NCBI GenBank assembly: GCA_938015295.1
Contig: CALLQB010000023.1
Span: 62,001 to 126,000, forward strand
Length of the DNA: 64,000 bases
Reading direction: 5' to 3'
Origin: an uncultured Acidimicrobiales bacterium
GTDB taxonomy: Bacteria > Actinomycetota > Acidimicrobiia > Acidimicrobiales > SHLQ01
The position numbers and the translations under genes are program-made. A model generated the notes under the pieces. The model saw nothing but the letters and a program-made list of their open reading frames with translations, made no database searches and was not told the DNA's origin. This document shows, piece by piece, positions 49,649 to 56,799 of this stretch (position 1 is its first letter; each line of letters begins with the position of its first letter).

Positions 49649-51064
49649 ATGCGTCTCGGACTCGCCGCTCGCCTGGCTCTACTCTTTACCGTCCTCGTCG
49701 CAGGCACCGCGCTAGCCACCAGTTTCGTCGGCATAGCGTCGGCCAATCAGCAGGTGCGAGCTGACGTCGACCGCTTTCTTGAAAGCAGAGCAGAAGAGAT
49801 CGTCGATGGCACCCGACAACAGCCACGCGACCGGCGCGGTGATCGCAAGAACAGCGCCGACGACGCGACGACACTCGACGAAATCGAAGAACAAGCCGAC
49901 AACCTCGCCGTCGACTTCGACGCAGTTGTGCAAACGGTAGATGCCAGCGGCAATGTCGCGGCCAGTAGTGGGCTGACCCTCCCGGTTAGCGACGACGACA
50001 AACGGTTAGCAAGAGCGAAAGGCAGCTCGATTCTCAAAACTGTTGCCGTCAACGGCACCGACTACCGAATCGCTACCGCTGCGGTTGAAGGTGGTGGCGT
50101 CGTCATGGTCGCCCGGCCGCTCGATGCCACCATCGCACTGACCGATCTCATCAGAAATCGCATTCTTGTACTCGGACTTGGCCTATCGGCAATCGCTGGC
50201 GTGCTCGGCTGGGTACTCGCTCGGCAAACGCTTCTCCCTCTGCGACGTTTGACCACGTCAATCGAAACGATTGCCTCGACCCAAGATCTCAGCACACCAG
50301 TTGCGGTCGAACGCACCGACGAGATTGGCCGCCTTTCACGAAGTTTCGACAAGATGCTTTCGGCCTTGTCGCTCAGCCGCGACCAACAACATCGACTCGT
50401 GCAGGACGCTGCGCATGAGTTGCGTACGCCGCTGACAAGCATCAATGCCAACGTCGACCTACTGGCGCACGCTCCCGACCTCGACCCCGAGGTTCGCCTA
50501 GAGACCCTGACCGGAATCCGCTCCGAACTGCGCCAACTGAGCACACTGTTTACCGAAATCATCGAACTGGCCACTGACGATCGCGACCGTATGCCTCACG
50601 AGCCGGTCGATCTTCGCGCCATCGCCGAAGCGGGTGTCGAACGCACCCGGCGCAGGTTCGACAACCCCATCAATCTCACGATCGAAGCCGGCACAGGCGC
50701 CACCGGAAACAGCACCACGTCAAACAGAGTTCTCGGCAATCCAGCCGAACTCGAACGGGCGCTGGGCAATTTGCTCCACAATGCAGCCAAGTACAGCCCT
50801 GCCGGTTCGCCCATCGATGTGAAGCTTGCGGGCACCTCGGTGTCGGTACGAGATAGTGGTCCTGGGATACCCGAAGCCGATCGTGCGCGAGTGTTCGACC
50901 GATTTTTCCGAACCGAGTCGGCCCGCTCGACAACCGGTTCAGGGCTCGGGCTCGCGATCGTCGCCAAAATTGTGCAGGAGCATGGCGGCTCAACGTTTGT
51001 GCGTTCACCCGATGGCCCTGGCGTCGAAGTCGGCTTCGACCTTCCGGCGCTCCACAGCACGTAG
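49649..51064 (+). CDS. Membrane sensor histidine kinase (MprB-like)
   Basis: 471 residues from ATG 49649. Two membrane segments (about 8-30 and 168-190) enclose a periplasmic-side sensor domain, followed by HAMP (RQTLLPLRRLTTSIETIA), HisKA with the His in DAAHELRTPLTS, and an ATPase domain with N-box (GNLLHNAAKYS), G1 (DSGPGIP), F (FDRFFR) and G2 (GSGLGLAI). All catalytic boxes are intact. The external domain is Arg/Asp-rich and not assignable. It is paired with the preceding regulator. A REP-like element follows the stop. Confidence 0.93.
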   Translation: MRLGLAARLALLFTVLVAGTALATSFVGIASANQQVRADVDRFLESRAEEIVDGTRQQPRDRRGDRKNSADDATTLDEIEEQADNLAVDFDAVVQTVDASGNVAASSGLTLPVSDDDKRLARAKGSSILKTVAVNGTDYRIATAAVEGGGVVMVARPLDATIALTDLIRNRILVLGLGLSAIAGVLGWVLARQTLLPLRRLTTSIETIASTQDLSTPVAVERTDEIGRLSRSFDKMLSALSLSRDQQHRLVQDAAHELRTPLTSINANVDLLAHAPDLDPEVRLETLTGIRSELRQLSTLFTEIIELATDDRDRMPHEPVDLRAIAEAGVERTRRRFDNPINLTIEAGTGATGNSTTSNRVLGNPAELERALGNLLHNAAKYSPAGSPIDVKLAGTSVSVRDSGPGIPEADRARVFDRFFRTESARSTTGSGLGLAIVAKIVQEHGGSTFVRSPDGPGVEVGFDLPALHST

Positions 51065-51081
51065 CCCGAAGTTGAACTACC

Positions 51082-51132
51082 AAGGGGTCAGGCACCAAAA
51101 GTGCCTGACCCCAAAAGTGCCTGACCCCTTTT
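51082..51132. repeat. REP-like palindromic element, copy 2
   Basis: Same structure as copy 1: AAGGGGTCAGGCAC is followed by two complementary GTGCCTGACCCC arms, the last followed by TTTT. It lies between the convergent kinase and acidic-protein genes, where the final arm plus T-run could also work as a terminator. Confidence 0.9.
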
Positions 51133-51135
51133 GTC

Positions 51136-51762
51136 TTACTCGGCTGCTACCACCTCGCTATCGAAGAAGATGTCAACGTCACCGGGAAGATGCTGCTCGC
51201 AGTCCTGATACTGCATGTCGAATTCGGCGTCGAATTCAGCGTCGAACTCGGCGTCGAGAGGAAAGACTTCCGATACCTCGACATCACCGGTGGTCTCAAC
51301 GCTGACGTCGGTGCCATCGCTAGAGATAGTCACCGAGGCCGCACCGTCGCCGAGTTCGATACTCTGCTCACCATCGGCGGTGAGCACAACGACCACGTTC
51401 TCTGCACTAGAGAACACCATGTCGCCAAGCTCGACTTCGGTCATCTCGTCGAACTCGTCGAACTCGTCGAAGCCCATACAGGTATCGAACGCCTCGAAAG
51501 CTTCATCGAGCTCAGCAAGTGTGGTTGGGTCAAAATCAGAGGCCTCAGATTCGGAGGCTTCGCCGACGACCACGGTCTGCACACGGTGCGAATCGCTACT
51601 CGGTTCCGACAAGGGACTGTCGTTAGCTGCCGCGCTTTGCGCACCGGCCACCCCGACATCGAGCGCACTAGTGGCAAGCGGAACGCCTACCGCTAGCGCC
51701 ATCGAGAGCATCGACACCACCATCATGGTCGTCACCTTTTTTCGCATCTTCTTGGTACGCAT
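51136..51762 (-). CDS. Small acidic secreted protein with Asp-Glu-Phe repeats
   Basis: 208 residues from ATG 51762, with AGAGGA 4 bases upstream. A signal peptide (about 1-40) precedes a Ser/Glu-rich region and a central acidic domain. Short in-frame repeats (DEFDEFDEM, and AEF-D units near the C-terminus) are phenylalanine and acid rich. Two cysteines (CMGF and QYQDC) could pair. I do not recognise a family. It is divergent from the second two-component system, and the shared control region contains a symmetric CCTGAGA operator. It may therefore be a target or a ligand of that system. Confidence 0.75.
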   Translation of the reverse strand: MRTKKMRKKVTTMMVVSMLSMALAVGVPLATSALDVGVAGAQSAAANDSPLSEPSSDSHRVQTVVVGEASESEASDFDPTTLAELDEAFEAFDTCMGFDEFDEFDEMTEVELGDMVFSSAENVVVVLTADGEQSIELGDGAASVTISSDGTDVSVETTGDVEVSEVFPLDAEFDAEFDAEFDMQYQDCEQHLPGDVDIFFDSEVVAAE

Positions 51763-51846
51763 TACATCCTCTTTCGTTCCCCCGCTTCTGTCCGGGGTTA
51801 GTTGGTTTAAGCAGTTCGAACACTGAACGAGCCTGGCTGTGCGCAG

Positions 51847-51885
51847 CCTGAGATCGCCTGAGAGGGTTCTCAGGTTCAACTCAGG
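51847..51885. promoter_or_regulatory. Symmetric operator of four CCTGAG half-sites
   Basis: CCTGAGA occurs at 51847 and 51857, and its complement TCTCAGG at 51868 with a near copy ACTCAGG at 51879. Half-sites are thus spaced one helical turn apart on each side of a centre near 51865. Tandem half-sites one turn apart are how OmpR-type regulators bind. The block lies between the divergent acidic-protein gene (start 51762) and the response regulator gene (start 51909). Confidence 0.65.
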
Positions 51886-51908
51886 AAGTTCCGGGCACAC
51901 TGAGTGGT

Positions 51909-52583
51909 GTGAGAGTTCTGCTCGTCGAAGACGAAACCCGCCTCGCCGCATCGATCGCCCGAGGCTTGGCCGCCGAAGGCATCGATACCGACGTTGCGCA
52001 CGACGGCAACGATGGGCTTTGGCGCGCTCGCGAGGGCAACTACGACGCCATCATTCTCGACATCATGCTCCCGGGCATGAACGGCTACGAAGTGTGCCGC
52101 ACGCTTCGGGCTGAAGAGATCTGGACTCCAATCCTCATGTTGACCGCGAAGGAAGGCGAATACGACGAAGTTGATGCCTTTGAACTCGGCGCCGACGACT
52201 ACCTCCGCAAACCCTTTTCCCACGCAGTGCTGGTCGCCCGGTTGCAGTCGCTTGCTCGGCGCATCGCTCCTGCCCGAGCAGCCGAGTTGCAGGTCGGCGA
52301 CCTCGTACTCGACCCCGGTTCGCTCACCTGTCTTCGAGGCAACGAAACGATCGAACTGAGCAAACGCGAGTTCTCGCTGCTCGAAGCGCTGATGCGTCGT
52401 TCACCCGATGTCGTGCCAAAACCAGAACTCATCGACGTCGTCTGGGGCATGGATTTCGAAGGTGATCCGAACATCATCGAGGTGTATATGGGTTACCTGC
52501 GCAAGAAGGTCGACCGGCCGTTCGGCACCACGTCGCTTCGGACGGTGCGGGGCGCCGGCTACCAGATGGTGGCCGATCGATGA
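51909..52583 (+). CDS. OmpR-family response regulator
   Basis: 224 residues from GTG 51909. The receiver has ED7-8, the phosphoacceptor in AIILDIMLPGMNG, Thr in LMLTAKEGEYD and Lys in DDYLRKPF. The winged helix has LSKREFSLLEALM and IIEVYMGYLRKKVD then RGAGYQMV. It overlaps its kinase by 4 bases. The regulator resembles CusR/TcrA-type proteins, but the signal is unknown. It probably binds the operator just upstream and thereby controls itself and the divergent acidic protein; this is inferred from position. Confidence 0.94.
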   Translation: MRVLLVEDETRLAASIARGLAAEGIDTDVAHDGNDGLWRAREGNYDAIILDIMLPGMNGYEVCRTLRAEEIWTPILMLTAKEGEYDEVDAFELGADDYLRKPFSHAVLVARLQSLARRIAPARAAELQVGDLVLDPGSLTCLRGNETIELSKREFSLLEALMRRSPDVVPKPELIDVVWGMDFEGDPNIIEVYMGYLRKKVDRPFGTTSLRTVRGAGYQMVADR

Positions 52584-54100
52584 ACTCGATGCGCGGCCGC
52601 CTCACCCTTTCCATCGTTGTGCTTACCGCTATCCTCGCCTCGCTGGGTGTGCTCTTCGGTATGCGGTTCGTGGAAAACGACGTTGTGTCCGACGCCATCG
52701 ACGGTCGCTTCGAGGAGTACGAGCTTTTCGGAGGCAGCCTCATCATGACCGATGCAGTGCTTGGTTCGGTTGAGTCGACCGATCTCGACCAACTGCCCGA
52801 CAATGTCGAAGCCACGCTCTTTGCCGATGACGTTTTCCAGGCCGAAGACATAGCGGCAACAATCACCAGCATCAGGACCATCGACACTTCGGGCTTTGAT
52901 TTGGCGGGGCTGATCGGCGCAGAAAAGAACGACATCGTGCTACTTGAGTCGTTCACCGGTCGACGGTTTCCGGTCTCGCTCACTGGCGAAATCGTTACCG
53001 AACTTTCGCCCGACGACAGTTACGACATCATCCCGACCACCGCGTTAAACGAACTAGCGGTGAACCTCCTGCAGTTCTTGCCCGACCAGCCGAACCCGCG
53101 CGTCCGAAACGATGCAACCTTCGCGTACCAAACACGGATCAACGCCAACGACGAGGCAGTCGGTTTCATCGTCGAGACGGGCGACATTCTCGACGCGGTC
53201 GCGTCGCTTCGTCGGGTGTTGTGGGGGGCGACCGTTGGGCTGGTGGTTCTCGCAGGACTCGCCACGTGGTTCCTTACCGGCCGGGCGCTGCGTCCCGTCG
53301 CGGCTATCACCAAACAGGTCGGTGAAATCTCATCGGGCAACCTCGATCAACGGGTACCAGATCCAAGAGGGAAACACGACGAGATTGGCACGCTGGCCAC
53401 CACGATGAACGGCATGCTCGACCGCATCGAGCGTGGCGACCAGCAGCGCAGGCAGTTCGTCAGCGATGCGTCGCACGAGCTTCGCACCCCGGTTGCGGTT
53501 CTACGCAGCGAGGCCGAGGTGGCATTGCGCGCTCCACAGGCAACCACCGTTCCCGATCTTGCCGAGGCGGTTCTCGACGAAAGCAACCGCATGGGTGTGA
53601 TCGTCGAAGACTTGCTCACGTTGGCACGCGTCGACGAACAGAGCGCACAAAAGGCGCTAATGGAGGTCGACGTCGACGAGTTGGTACTGGCCGAAGCGGC
53701 ACGGAAACGGCGACTACCGATTGAGCAGAGCGACGTTTCTGCCGGCCGGGTGCTTGCTCAAACCGATGAACTGAGCAGGGTCATCGTGCATCTGCTCGAT
53801 AATGCTGTGCGGCATGGCCAGTCGCGGGTGGCCGTTGGTGTCGCTCCGAGCCGCGATAGCAAGTGGATTGAGCTCTGGGTCGACGACGACGGTGCCGGCG
53901 TGCCGATGGAAGATCGCGAGCGCATCTTCGAACGTTTCGTTCGCCTCGATGAGGCCCGTACCCGCGACACCGGCGGATCGGGTCTGGGACTGGCGGTGGT
54001 CGCAACAACAATTGCTCGCTTCGATGGCACCACCGAGGTCATCGACTCGCCGCTAGGCGGAGCAAGATTCCTGGTGCGGCTACCGGCGCTTGGTTCGTAG
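52580..54100 (+). CDS. Membrane sensor histidine kinase
   Basis: 506 residues. Membrane segments at about 9-27 and 213-233 flank a 185-residue external sensor domain rich in Asp/Glu. A HAMP domain (GRALRPVAAITKQVGEISSGNLDQRV, about 232-285) precedes HisKA with the His in SDASHELRTPVAVL, and an intact ATPase (HLLDNAVRHG, DDDGAGVP, FERFVRLDEA, GSGLGLAV). Its start overlaps the regulator stop by 4 bases (ATGA). A divergently transcribed secreted acidic protein lies beyond the regulator. No cognate ligand can be deduced. Confidence 0.93.
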   Translation: MNSMRGRLTLSIVVLTAILASLGVLFGMRFVENDVVSDAIDGRFEEYELFGGSLIMTDAVLGSVESTDLDQLPDNVEATLFADDVFQAEDIAATITSIRTIDTSGFDLAGLIGAEKNDIVLLESFTGRRFPVSLTGEIVTELSPDDSYDIIPTTALNELAVNLLQFLPDQPNPRVRNDATFAYQTRINANDEAVGFIVETGDILDAVASLRRVLWGATVGLVVLAGLATWFLTGRALRPVAAITKQVGEISSGNLDQRVPDPRGKHDEIGTLATTMNGMLDRIERGDQQRRQFVSDASHELRTPVAVLRSEAEVALRAPQATTVPDLAEAVLDESNRMGVIVEDLLTLARVDEQSAQKALMEVDVDELVLAEAARKRRLPIEQSDVSAGRVLAQTDELSRVIVHLLDNAVRHGQSRVAVGVAPSRDSKWIELWVDDDGAGVPMEDRERIFERFVRLDEARTRDTGGSGLGLAVVATTIARFDGTTEVIDSPLGGARFLVRLPALGS

Positions 54101-54119
54101 CCGCAGCACCTCTTGACGT

Positions 54120-55298
54120 TTAGCCAGCGGCGCTCTGTACAACCTCGAGAAGCCGGCCGAGCTCGTCTTCGGTGTTGTAGTAGTGCGGCGACGCTCGCAT
54201 CAGTGTGCCGAGGTTTCGTGCGCCGGTATCAAAACGTGCGTACTCGGGCACCGAAACCGACGTGTTCACGCCGGCGGTCTGCAACGTCGCATGGAGTTCG
54301 TGAGCATCGACGCCCTCGACCGAGAACGTGACGATTGCACCTTTCACCTTCCCTTTGTCGTGCACCGCGACACCCGCCATATCTGACAGAGCGTCGCGAA
54401 GCTGTGCGCCGAGCTGTTGAGCTCGCTGCCACGTCTCGTCGACGCCGAGACCGATGGCGTACTCGGCTGCTGCGCCAAGACCGAGCTTGCCAGCAAAGTT
54501 GGTTTCCCAGTTTTCGAAGCGTTTGGCCGACGGCTCGATCGAGTAGGTCGTGTCGCTGGTCCAGGTCGCGGCATGAAGATCAAGCAACGGCGGTTCGATG
54601 CGCTCGATCCACTCGGTGGCGACATACAGAAAGCCGGTGCCGCGCGGTCCACGAAGAAACTTCCGTCCAGTCGCTGACAACACATCGCACCCAAGCGAAG
54701 CGACATCAATCGGCACCTGACCGACCGATTGACACGCATCAAGAACGAAACACGTGTCGTAGCGGCGACAGAGCTGTCCAACCTCTTGTGCGGGGTTCAC
54801 TAAACCGCCGCTCGTTGCCACATGGGTCAGCGCCACCATCGCCGCGCCAACCTCCAGTTCGGACTCAAGTTGTTCGAGCGATATTTGGCCCGTCTCATCG
54901 TCGCCGATCAGCACGATCTCGATGCCGTGCCGGTCGCGTAGTTGCAGGAGCGCGATTACGTTGCTCGCGTACTCTGACCGACCGGTGAGAACTCGATCGC
55001 CTCGTTTGAACGGAAACCCGTAGACCGCCATGTCCCAGGCACGAGTTGCGTTCTCGACCACGGCGACGTTTTCGCCCGGGACACCTATCAGCGCGCCGAT
55101 CGACCCGTACACAGCCTCGAGGCGATCCAAAGCCTCTGCTTTGGCCTCATAGCCACCGATCGCAGCCTCGCGGCGGAGAAAGTCGACCATGGTGTCGACC
55201 ACAACTGTTGGCGGCAACGCGCTGCCCGCGTTGTTGAGATGCGCCACATTGGCGACGCCAGGGGTGGCATCGCGCACATCGGAAAGGGAAAAGGTCAT
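54120..55298 (-). CDS. Class V aminotransferase (cysteine desulfurase-like)
   Basis: A 392-residue PLP enzyme of the class V fold. HLNNAGSALPP opens it, THVATSGGLVNPAQEV and VLDACQSVGQVPIDV follow (the Asp-x-x-Gln cofactor pair), and the PLP lysine is in SATGRKFLRGPRGTGFLY. The nucleophilic Cys loop of true cysteine desulfurases is not apparent. It may thus be an isopenicillin-epimerase-like or kynureninase-like aminotransferase. No iron-sulfur assembly gene is adjacent. It is divergent from soxR with only 23 bases between the start codons. Confidence 0.85.
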   Translation of the reverse strand: MTFSLSDVRDATPGVANVAHLNNAGSALPPTVVVDTMVDFLRREAAIGGYEAKAEALDRLEAVYGSIGALIGVPGENVAVVENATRAWDMAVYGFPFKRGDRVLTGRSEYASNVIALLQLRDRHGIEIVLIGDDETGQISLEQLESELEVGAAMVALTHVATSGGLVNPAQEVGQLCRRYDTCFVLDACQSVGQVPIDVASLGCDVLSATGRKFLRGPRGTGFLYVATEWIERIEPPLLDLHAATWTSDTTYSIEPSAKRFENWETNFAGKLGLGAAAEYAIGLGVDETWQRAQQLGAQLRDALSDMAGVAVHDKGKVKGAIVTFSVEGVDAHELHATLQTAGVNTSVSVPEYARFDTGARNLGTLMRASPHYYNTEDELGRLLEVVQSAAG

Positions 55299-55321
55299 TG
55301 GGCGAGGCTACGTTGCTAGCC

Positions 55322-55804
55322 ATGACGCCACCACCATCCAAGAAAAGCAGCGACATGCTGCCTATCGGCACCGTGGCGATGCGCGTCGGCATCTCGGTGT
55401 CGGCCATCCACTTCTACGAACGCAGCGGGCTGGTTAGCAGCGAACGTAACAAGGCGGGCCATCGTCGCTTCCGACGGGCAGCTATACGGCGTCTCTCGTT
55501 CATCCGATTCGCGCAAAGTCTTGGCTATACCCTCGACGAGATCGGACAACAGCTCGCGACCCTTCCAACAGACTCAGCGCCCAGCGAACAAGACTGGCAG
55601 CGATTGGCGTCGCAGTTCAGCACCGAACTCGACGAACGCATCGCAGGGTTGACGAGGCTACGCGAGAAGCTCGACGGCTGCATTGGGTGTGGCTGCCTTT
55701 CACTCGAGCGATGCGCCGTCTTTAACGCCGACGATAGAGCCGAGACACTCGGGCTTGGTCCCCGGTTTCTGCTTGGCGACAGTCCGGCCGACCTCGACCG
55801 CTAA
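55322..55804 (+). CDS. soxR: SoxR-type MerR redox regulator
   Basis: 160 residues from ATG 55322; TTG 55298 and ATG 55355 are alternatives. The MerR DNA-binding domain (LPIGTVAMRVGISVSAIHFYERSG...HRRFRRAAIRRLSFIRFAQ) is followed by a dimerisation helix and the cluster C120-x2-C123-x-C125-x5-C131, exactly the CxxCxCx5C [2Fe-2S] motif of SoxR. SoxR responds to redox-active compounds by oxidation of the cluster. The Streptomyces form controls a few oxidoreductase genes. Its target here may be the divergent aminotransferase, although no classic SoxR palindrome is visible in the 23-base gap. Confidence 0.92.
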   Translation: MTPPPSKKSSDMLPIGTVAMRVGISVSAIHFYERSGLVSSERNKAGHRRFRRAAIRRLSFIRFAQSLGYTLDEIGQQLATLPTDSAPSEQDWQRLASQFSTELDERIAGLTRLREKLDGCIGCGCLSLERCAVFNADDRAETLGLGPRFLLGDSPADLDR

Positions 55805-55839
55805 CCACATGCGCACAAAGATCGAGGGGGCGTGTGGGC

Positions 55840-56799
55840 ATGGACCGGCTTGACCTCGGCGACCTGTTCGCTGATGACGGCGACGGGTTTAACGAAGAGG
55901 TAGAGCAGACCTTGGGTATCGACCAGGTGTGTTCATCTACCGATTGGCTTCGCCCGTCCTTTGCGGTTTGGGCAGACAACGCCGAACCGGTACTGCTTCG
56001 TAGCGACGCGGGGTTCGTTGCGCTCTCGCTGCATGAGTTGGAAGATGGCAGGTCGGTGTTACTGGCACCAGAATCGATGTGGGGTTTTGGTTCGCCACTA
56101 CTCTCTCGCCGACCGCAGGAGTTGGTCGGCGATCTCGCAGAGTTTCTTGCCCGGGCCAGTGATTGGGATCTTGCGGTACTTCCTGGACTTGGGCAGGACA
56201 GCCCGCTGGAGACAGCCTTGCGAAACAGGCTAGGCGAACGCTTCCGATTGTTTGAGGGGCCCGATATGACGCGTTGCAGAGTTGAGTTGCATCGCTACGC
56301 AAACGGGCAGACCTCGAAGCGGCGACGCGAGCTACAACGCATCAAGCGGCGCGCTGCCGATGCTGGCGTTGTCGTTTCGGCGCCACCGGTGCCGGTCGAC
56401 CGGGCTGCCACCTTCGACCGAATCCTCGACATCGAACGTCGAAGCTGGAAAGGCCGGCAGGGTTCAGGGCTGGTTGAACCAGTGCTGCAGAACTTCTACC
56501 GGACAATGCTTGAGCATCTCGCCGACGACCGGATTCGGGTGCTCTTTGCGACGGTTGGCACGATCGACGCGGCCTATATCCTCGGCCACCTGCGGGGCAC
56601 CACGTATCGGGGACTGCAACTGAGCTACGACGACGAGTTCGCGCACCTGTCTTTGGGGTCGGTTCTCCAGACAGAGGAAATTTCGCGCTCGATAGCGGCA
56701 GGGTTGTCGCTGTACGACCTCGGAATGGACATGCCGTACAAGCGACATTGGGCCACGACGAGCTTTACGACGCGTGCGACGATTGTGGTGGCCAACTAG
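55840..56799 (+). CDS. GNAT-family acetyltransferase (BioF2/FemAB-like)
   Basis: About 319 residues; ATG 55840 has GAGGGGG 10 bases upstream, and GTG 55834 is also in frame. The C-terminal half (about 150-300) has the FemAB/BioF2-like GNAT pattern SKRRRELQRIKRRAADAG...ILDIERRSWKGRQGSG...FYRTMLEHLADDRIRVLFATVGTIDAAYILGHLRGTTYRGLQLSYDDEF, split here over 56310-56640. Such proteins transfer acyl or aminoacyl groups, often in polysaccharide or cell-wall synthesis. The stop overlaps the convergent beta-helix gene by 4 bases. The exact substrate is unknown. Confidence 0.8.
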   Translation: MDRLDLGDLFADDGDGFNEEVEQTLGIDQVCSSTDWLRPSFAVWADNAEPVLLRSDAGFVALSLHELEDGRSVLLAPESMWGFGSPLLSRRPQELVGDLAEFLARASDWDLAVLPGLGQDSPLETALRNRLGERFRLFEGPDMTRCRVELHRYANGQTSKRRRELQRIKRRAADAGVVVSAPPVPVDRAATFDRILDIERRSWKGRQGSGLVEPVLQNFYRTMLEHLADDRIRVLFATVGTIDAAYILGHLRGTTYRGLQLSYDDEFAHLSLGSVLQTEEISRSIAAGLSLYDLGMDMPYKRHWATTSFTTRATIVVAN

